NCBI GenBank assembly: GCA_017379935.1 | Contig: JAFNVC010000005.1 | Span: forward strand, 1-37,954 | Direction of reading: 5' to 3' | Origin: Clostridia bacterium | GTDB taxonomy: Bacteria; Bacillota; Clostridia; Oscillospirales; Acutalibacteraceae | Length of the DNA stretch: 37,954 nt | Shown here: positions 35,138-37,954 of the stretch, one piece after another | Layout: each line of letters opens with the position of its first letter | Position numbering within the stretch: position 1 is the stretch's first letter | The notes under the pieces: model-generated | Databases searched by the model: none | Seen by the model: the letters and a program-made list of their open reading frames with translations, nothing else | Told to the model about the DNA's origin: nothing | Translations under genes and position numbers: made by a program

Positions 35138-35557
35138 TTAGTGGCAACCGCCGCCGCAGGAGCTGCACTCACCTGAGCACTGATGCTCTGCATGTGCTGC
35201 GGGATCGCATGTTGCGGGATCCTCACCCTGTACGCACATTGCAAGAATCTGTGTGAGATAGTTCATCATATCGTCAACAGCCTTTCTTGCTGCCTCGTAC
35301 TTCTGCATATTCTCGTTTGCCATAACTGCTGCGTAAACCTCTGAGAACTCCTTGTCATAAGCCTGAAGCTTCTCTTCGTTTGCGTCATCCTTTGCAGCCT
35401 CGTGCTGATATGACATATGGATGAGCTGGATCTTGTTGATAAGGTCGTTGAGGTCTGTGTCAGCCTCGTTTACCTTTCTTGCCTCGTGGAATGCGAGGTA
35501 ACGCTCATCCTGCTGAATAGCTGCACCAAGCTGTCTTGTGATTTCAATTACGTCCAT
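35138..35557 (-). CDS. YlbF/YmcA (Ric) family protein with Cys-rich tail
   Basis: A 139-residue, mostly helical protein of the YlbF/YmcA family. In bacilli RicA, RicF and RicT form an Fe-S complex that guides RNase Y maturation of mRNAs. The core (about 1-105, MDVIEITRQLGAAIQQDERYLAF to DDMMNYLTQIL) is typical, and the position between miaB and mutS matches ymcA in Bacillus. The C-terminal 32 residues hold six cysteines (108, 117, 127, 131, 134, 138) and end CSGECSSCGGGCH, a plausible iron-sulfur or zinc site. AAGGAG lies 9 nt before the ATG. Whether it equals RicA or RicF cannot be decided here. Confidence 0.9.
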   Translation of the reverse strand: MDVIEITRQLGAAIQQDERYLAFHEARKVNEADTDLNDLINKIQLIHMSYQHEAAKDDANEEKLQAYDKEFSEVYAAVMANENMQKYEAARKAVDDMMNYLTQILAMCVQGEDPATCDPAAHAEHQCSGECSSCGGGCH

Positions 35558-35580
35558 TTTAAAAATCTCCTTAAAATATA

Positions 35581-35610
35581 TTTATAACTTTAATTACCAG
35601 CAAGCCACAA
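35581..35610 (-). promoter_or_regulatory. Possible ylbF promoter in the left arm of the structured element
   Basis: On the minus strand TTGTGG (35610-35605), an 18-bp spacer and TATAAA (35586-35581). The start would be near 35574, with an AAGGAG ribosome site directly after it and the ylbF ATG at 35557. A weak match. The other arm has a mirror copy facing outward on the plus strand. Confidence 0.3.
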
Positions 35611-35863
35611 GGTTTTGAAAGGAATCTTTCCGCCTCGGCTTCGTTAAAAATCTTTGAAATAACCCCGTATTCCTGCAGATTTTTGCCTTGCCTAGACAAA
35701 AACCTTCTCTTTCAAAACTGCTTCGCATCTGAAATACAATAGATTGCGTACAGTCGGGTAGCTTTTCGATGCAGGCATACGCGCGTATGGCAAAGAGAAA
35801 GCTGCCCGAATGTGCGTGATATATTGTATTTCAGACTTGTGTGTTGTTGGAAATTAAAGTTAT
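35584..35863 (+). ncRNA. Candidate structured RNA or MITE-like palindromic element, 280 nt, unidentified
   Basis: No coding region fits this gap. P1 pairs 35584-35611 with 35836-35863 (28 positions: 24 Watson-Crick, 1 G-U, 3 mismatches). P2 pairs 35612-35621 with 35709-35718 (10 bp) and holds an inner stem 35646-35653/35677-35684 (8 bp). P3 pairs 35728-35766 with 35797-35835 (39 positions: 32 Watson-Crick, 5 G-U, 2 mismatches) and is capped by CATACGCGCGTATG (35776-35789). P1 abuts P2 on one side and P3 on the other with no unpaired base. Only 9 nt separate P2 and P3. This is a closed three-way junction. G-U pairs appear only when the plus strand is the RNA. Terminal arms could also be inverted repeats of a MITE. 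I cannot assign it to a known family. Confidence 0.6.
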
Positions 35864-35882
35864 TACTTTTTGTTATACGGAA

Positions 35883-37313
35883 TTAATCTGTAAGCTCGCC
35901 GCGGACAATCCACGTCAGCGGTTCTGTTACCTTAACCCTGCAGAACTTACCGATGACATCTCTGCCCCCGACCTCGGGAAATTCAATCATAACGTTCCCC
36001 TGCGTTCTGCCGTTCAATATACCCTCGCGTGCATAGCCCTCGCAAAGCACGGTGAAGGTTTCGTCCTTCATTTTTGCTGTACGCTCACCTGCAATTTTTT
36101 CCTGCAGGTCGGTAAGCTCCTTGAACCATACGCCCTTTTCGTCGCGTGAGACGGGGTCGGGCATTGAAGCCGCCTTCGTTCCCGGTCTCGACGAGAAAAT
36201 GAAGGTATAAAGCGAGGTAAACTGCACCTGTTCGATAAGTGTCAGCGTTTCGCAGAACTCCTCGTAGGTTTCACCCGGGAAGCCGACGATAACGTCGCTC
36301 GTCATTGAGAGTCCCGGCATAACCTTACGCGCATAGTGCGCAAGCTCAAGATACTGCTCACGGGTATAGCCTCGGTTCATCTCCTTAAGAACACGGTTGT
36401 TACCGCTCTGGAACGGAAGATGGAGGTGCTTAGCGACCTTATCGCAGCGCGCCATCGTGTCGAGCAGCTCCTTCGTGCAATCCTTGGGGTGCGAGGTCAT
36501 AAAGCGGATGATAAAATCGCCCTCAAGATCGTTTATCTGCTGTAAAAGCTTTGAAAAATTGATATCGCAGTCAAAGCTTTTGCCGTAGGAATTGACGTTC
36601 TGACCGAGAAGCGTGATATCCTTACAGCCGAGGGAGATAAGCTCCTTTGCCTCTGCGATAATGCTCTCGGGAGTACGGCTCCTTTCGCGTCCGCGGACAT
36701 AAGGCACGATGCAATAGCTGCAGAAATTGTTACAGCCGTACATAATCGGAAGCCAGCCCTTGATAACGCCGTCGCGCCTTACCGGAAGAGGCTCGGCGAT
36801 AACGCCGTCGCTCTCATCGCACGAGAAAACGCGCTTGCCCGTGCAGAGCACCTTATAAAGAAGCTCGGGCACCTTATGGATAACGTGAGTGCCGAAAACG
36901 AGATTGACGAAGGGATAGCTCTTCTTTATCTTTTCGGCTACGCGCTGCTGCTGCATCATACATCCGCAGAGTGCGATAATCAGATTCGGGTTGGATTTTT
37001 TAAGCTTTTTGATAGCGCCGACATTGCCGTAAATCCTGTCCTCCGCGTGCTCGCGGATAGCGCAGGTATTATAGAGAATGAGGTCAGCCTCCTCTACGTT
37101 TTCGGTAAAGCCATAGCCCGACTGCTCGAGCAGGCCCTTGATACGTTCGCCGTCGGATACGTTGCCCTGACAGCCGTAGGTATGCACGAAGGCAAGAGGC
37201 TTTTTCTCAAAGCGTGCCGATAAAACCGATGCCACAAGAGCGGAATATTCCTTTTGTCTGTCTAATTCTTCCTGCGGTACAAAGCAGTTTTTTGAAGACC
37301 TTTCAGTGCTCAA
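35883..37313 (-). CDS. miaB: tRNA-2-methylthio-N6-dimethylallyladenosine synthase MiaB
   Basis: A radical-SAM methylthiotransferase that adds a methylthio group to i6A37 made by MiaA. The protein has an N-terminal UPF0004 domain with three cluster cysteines (in TYGCQGN, NTCAIREHAEDR and CGCMMQQQ). The radical-SAM triad is in GCNNFCSYCIVPYVRGRERSR (CxxxCxxC), and a C-terminal TRAM domain closes it (GRTQGNVMIEF to VRGELTD). The frame opens with GTG at 37322, only 2 nt past AAAGGAG. The TTG at 37313 has GAGGTG six nt upstream and gives MSTERSSKN (476 residues), so it is preferred. It is first in the 24-gene run, with a good promoter at 37351-37379. The 325-bp gap to ylbF is filled by the structured element. 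Confidence 0.96.
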   Translation of the reverse strand: MSTERSSKNCFVPQEELDRQKEYSALVASVLSARFEKKPLAFVHTYGCQGNVSDGERIKGLLEQSGYGFTENVEEADLILYNTCAIREHAEDRIYGNVGAIKKLKKSNPNLIIALCGCMMQQQRVAEKIKKSYPFVNLVFGTHVIHKVPELLYKVLCTGKRVFSCDESDGVIAEPLPVRRDGVIKGWLPIMYGCNNFCSYCIVPYVRGRERSRTPESIIAEAKELISLGCKDITLLGQNVNSYGKSFDCDINFSKLLQQINDLEGDFIIRFMTSHPKDCTKELLDTMARCDKVAKHLHLPFQSGNNRVLKEMNRGYTREQYLELAHYARKVMPGLSMTSDVIVGFPGETYEEFCETLTLIEQVQFTSLYTFIFSSRPGTKAASMPDPVSRDEKGVWFKELTDLQEKIAGERTAKMKDETFTVLCEGYAREGILNGRTQGNVMIEFPEVGGRDVIGKFCRVKVTEPLTWIVRGELTD

Positions 37314-37350
37314 AAGCGACACCTCTCCTTTATAATCTTATAATCAGTTA

Positions 37351-37379
37351 ATTATATATTATTTTCGAAGATTTTGCAA
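37351..37379 (-). promoter_or_regulatory. Promoter of miaB and probably of the downstream run
   Basis: On the minus strand TTGCAA (37379-37374), a 17-bp spacer and TATAAT (37356-37351), with a leader of about 30 nt to the miaB start and AAAGGAG near its end. Confidence 0.78.
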
Positions 37380-37406
37380 GATATAAAGGGGTGATTTTGG
37401 GCATAA

Positions 37407-37435
37407 AATAAAAAAACAGTAAGCCAAGCTTACTG
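37407..37435 (-). terminator. Second of two tandem terminators after the surface-protein gene
   Basis: A 7-bp perfect stem CAGTAAG (37417-37423 with 37429-37435) with a 5-nt loop is followed on the minus strand by seven T, an A and more T (37416-37407). It lies 12 bp beyond the first terminator. Confidence 0.78.
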
Positions 37436-37439
37436 CAAA

Positions 37440-37479
37440 AGAAAAACCTCACAGACCATACGCCCATAGGTCTGTGAGG
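37440..37479 (-). terminator. First of two tandem terminators after the surface-protein gene
   Basis: An 11-bp perfect stem CCTCACAGACC (37447-37457 with 37469-37479) with an 11-nt loop is followed on the minus strand by TTTTTCTTTT. It lies about 60 bp after the stop codon of the repeat protein at 37541. The stretch 37480-37540 holds nothing else I can identify. Confidence 0.88.
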
Positions 37480-37540
37480 GGGCGTTAAAAGTTTGGTATC
37501 ATAAGGGAGTTATCCGGAATAATCCCCTTGTGAACTTAAA

Positions 37541-37954
37541 TTAGTCTTCCTTCTTGCGAAGTGCAACGATAGCTGCACCGCTAACAGCGAGAAGAGAAAT
37601 AATAGCAGCAGATGCTGTTACGCTGTCACCTGTATCGGGGTTAACAACTTCACCGTCAGCAACGGGAGCATCTGTCTTGTCCTCAGCAGGAGCATCTGTC
37701 TTGTCTTCTGTTGAAGGCTCAGATGAGGGCTCACTTGAGGGTTCTGAAGAAGGCTCAGATGAGGGCTCACTTGAAGGCTCTGAAGAAGGCTCAGATGAGG
37801 GCTCACTTGAAGGCTCTGAAGAAGGCTCAGATGAGGGCTCACTTGAGGGCTCTGAAGAAGGCTCAGATGAGGGCTCACTTGAGGGTTCTGAAGAAGGCTC
37901 AGATGAGGGCTCACTTGAGGGCTCTGAAGAAGGCTCAGATGAGGGCTCACTTGA
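37541..37954 (-). CDS. Ser-Glu-Pro repeat surface protein, C-terminal part with sorting-type signal
   Basis: The minus strand is open from the right edge to a TAA at 37541, giving the last 137 or so residues of a larger protein whose start lies outside the window. From the edge inwards it reads about 80 residues of SSEP tetrapeptides, then [22 protein letters not shown]. Then comes a C-terminal signal: NPDTGDS, a hydrophobic stretch ([21 protein letters not shown]) and a basic end RKKED. This is the order of a sortase sorting signal (LPxTG-type variant NPxTG), so the protein is probably anchored in the cell wall, with the repeat as a flexible wall-spanning stalk. A sortase gene is not in view. 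The functional domain is off-window and unknown. Confidence 0.88.
   Translation of the reverse strand, partial: SSEPSSEPSSEPSSEPSSEPSSEPSSEPSSEPSSEPSSEPSSEPSSEPSSEPSSEPSSEPSSEPSSEPSSEPSSEPSSEPSTEDKTDAPAEDKTDAPVADGEVVNPDTGDSVTASAAIISLLAVSGAAIVALRKKED
37713..37954. repeat. 36-bp tandem repeat encoding three SSEP units
   Basis: Copies start at 37713, 37749, 37785, 37821, 37857, 37893 and 37929, the last cut by the edge. Each 36-bp unit encodes three SSEP tetrapeptides with three different codon spellings, so the DNA period is 36 although the peptide period is 4. Copies differ only at two third-codon sites (GGG/GAG-type changes in the ggGctc/ggAgtt part), which points to recent expansion. The copy number will be hard to assemble. 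Confidence 0.95.

Noticed and set aside
35584-35863. Element considered as a CRISPR array, T-box or attachment site
   Set aside because: There are no regular direct repeats or spacers, no specifier/antiterminator layout, and no integrase or tRNA nearby. The pattern is one nested inverted repeat.
37618-37950. 110-codon repeat frame (SPHLSLLQ units) on the minus strand
   Set aside because: It is an alternative frame of the 36-bp repeat. The SSEP frame continues into a proper anchor signal and stop, so this one is a by-product.

Overview
The window looks like chromosomal DNA from a Gram-positive anaerobe of the Clostridia, probably an Oscillospirales/Ruminococcus-type gut commensal. The reasons are strong purine-rich Shine-Dalgarno sites, consensus TTGACA/TATAAT promoters with 17-bp spacers, the Firmicutes gene order miaB-ylbF-mutS-mutL-miaA, a sepF-divIVA-lspA-rluD block, a split transketolase, plant and host glycan hydrolases (GH51, GH43, GH95), and a surface protein with an NPDTGD sorting-type signal. 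The species call is inference. No phage, IS transposase, CRISPR array or rRNA was seen.

Left part (1-11.7 kb): small independent units. These are the start of an ABC transporter ATPase; tRNA-Leu(UAA) under a perfect promoter that overlaps an operator-like dyad; phosphoglucomutase, divergent from a TVP38-family membrane protein + galactokinase operon; an unrecognised four-helix membrane protein; a secreted GH95 enzyme; an acetate kinase + UPF0178 operon; and a divergent tmcAL-type gene. Most have a visible promoter and an intrinsic terminator.

Right part (11.7-37.3 kb): 24 consecutive minus-strand genes with gaps of 0-45 bp or overlaps. The one exception is a 325-bp gap between miaB and ylbF. 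In transcription order they are tRNA modification and mismatch repair (miaB, ylbF, mutS, mutL, miaA); cell division and envelope (HlyD-like protein, yggS, sepF, divIVA, lspA, rluD); split transketolase; a membrane-anchored repeat/propeller-like protein, a small DivIVA-like coiled coil and a lone fumarase beta subunit; dTDP-rhamnose genes rfbA-rfbC-rfbD (no rfbB); three cell-surface glycan transfer/assembly genes; and finally cytoplasmic arabinosidases GH51 and GH43.

Right edge: tandem terminators and the C-terminal part of a Ser/Glu/Pro-repeat cell-wall protein encoded by a 36-bp tandem repeat.

The best candidate for something undescribed is the miaB-ylbF gap. It holds a 280-nt element (35584-35863) that folds into a closing stem of 28 positions plus two arms around a near-linkerless three-way junction. 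All six of its wobble-type pairs are G-U if the plus strand is the RNA, and none are A-C. That suggests selection for a plus-strand RNA fold rather than simple decay of a palindromic DNA element.
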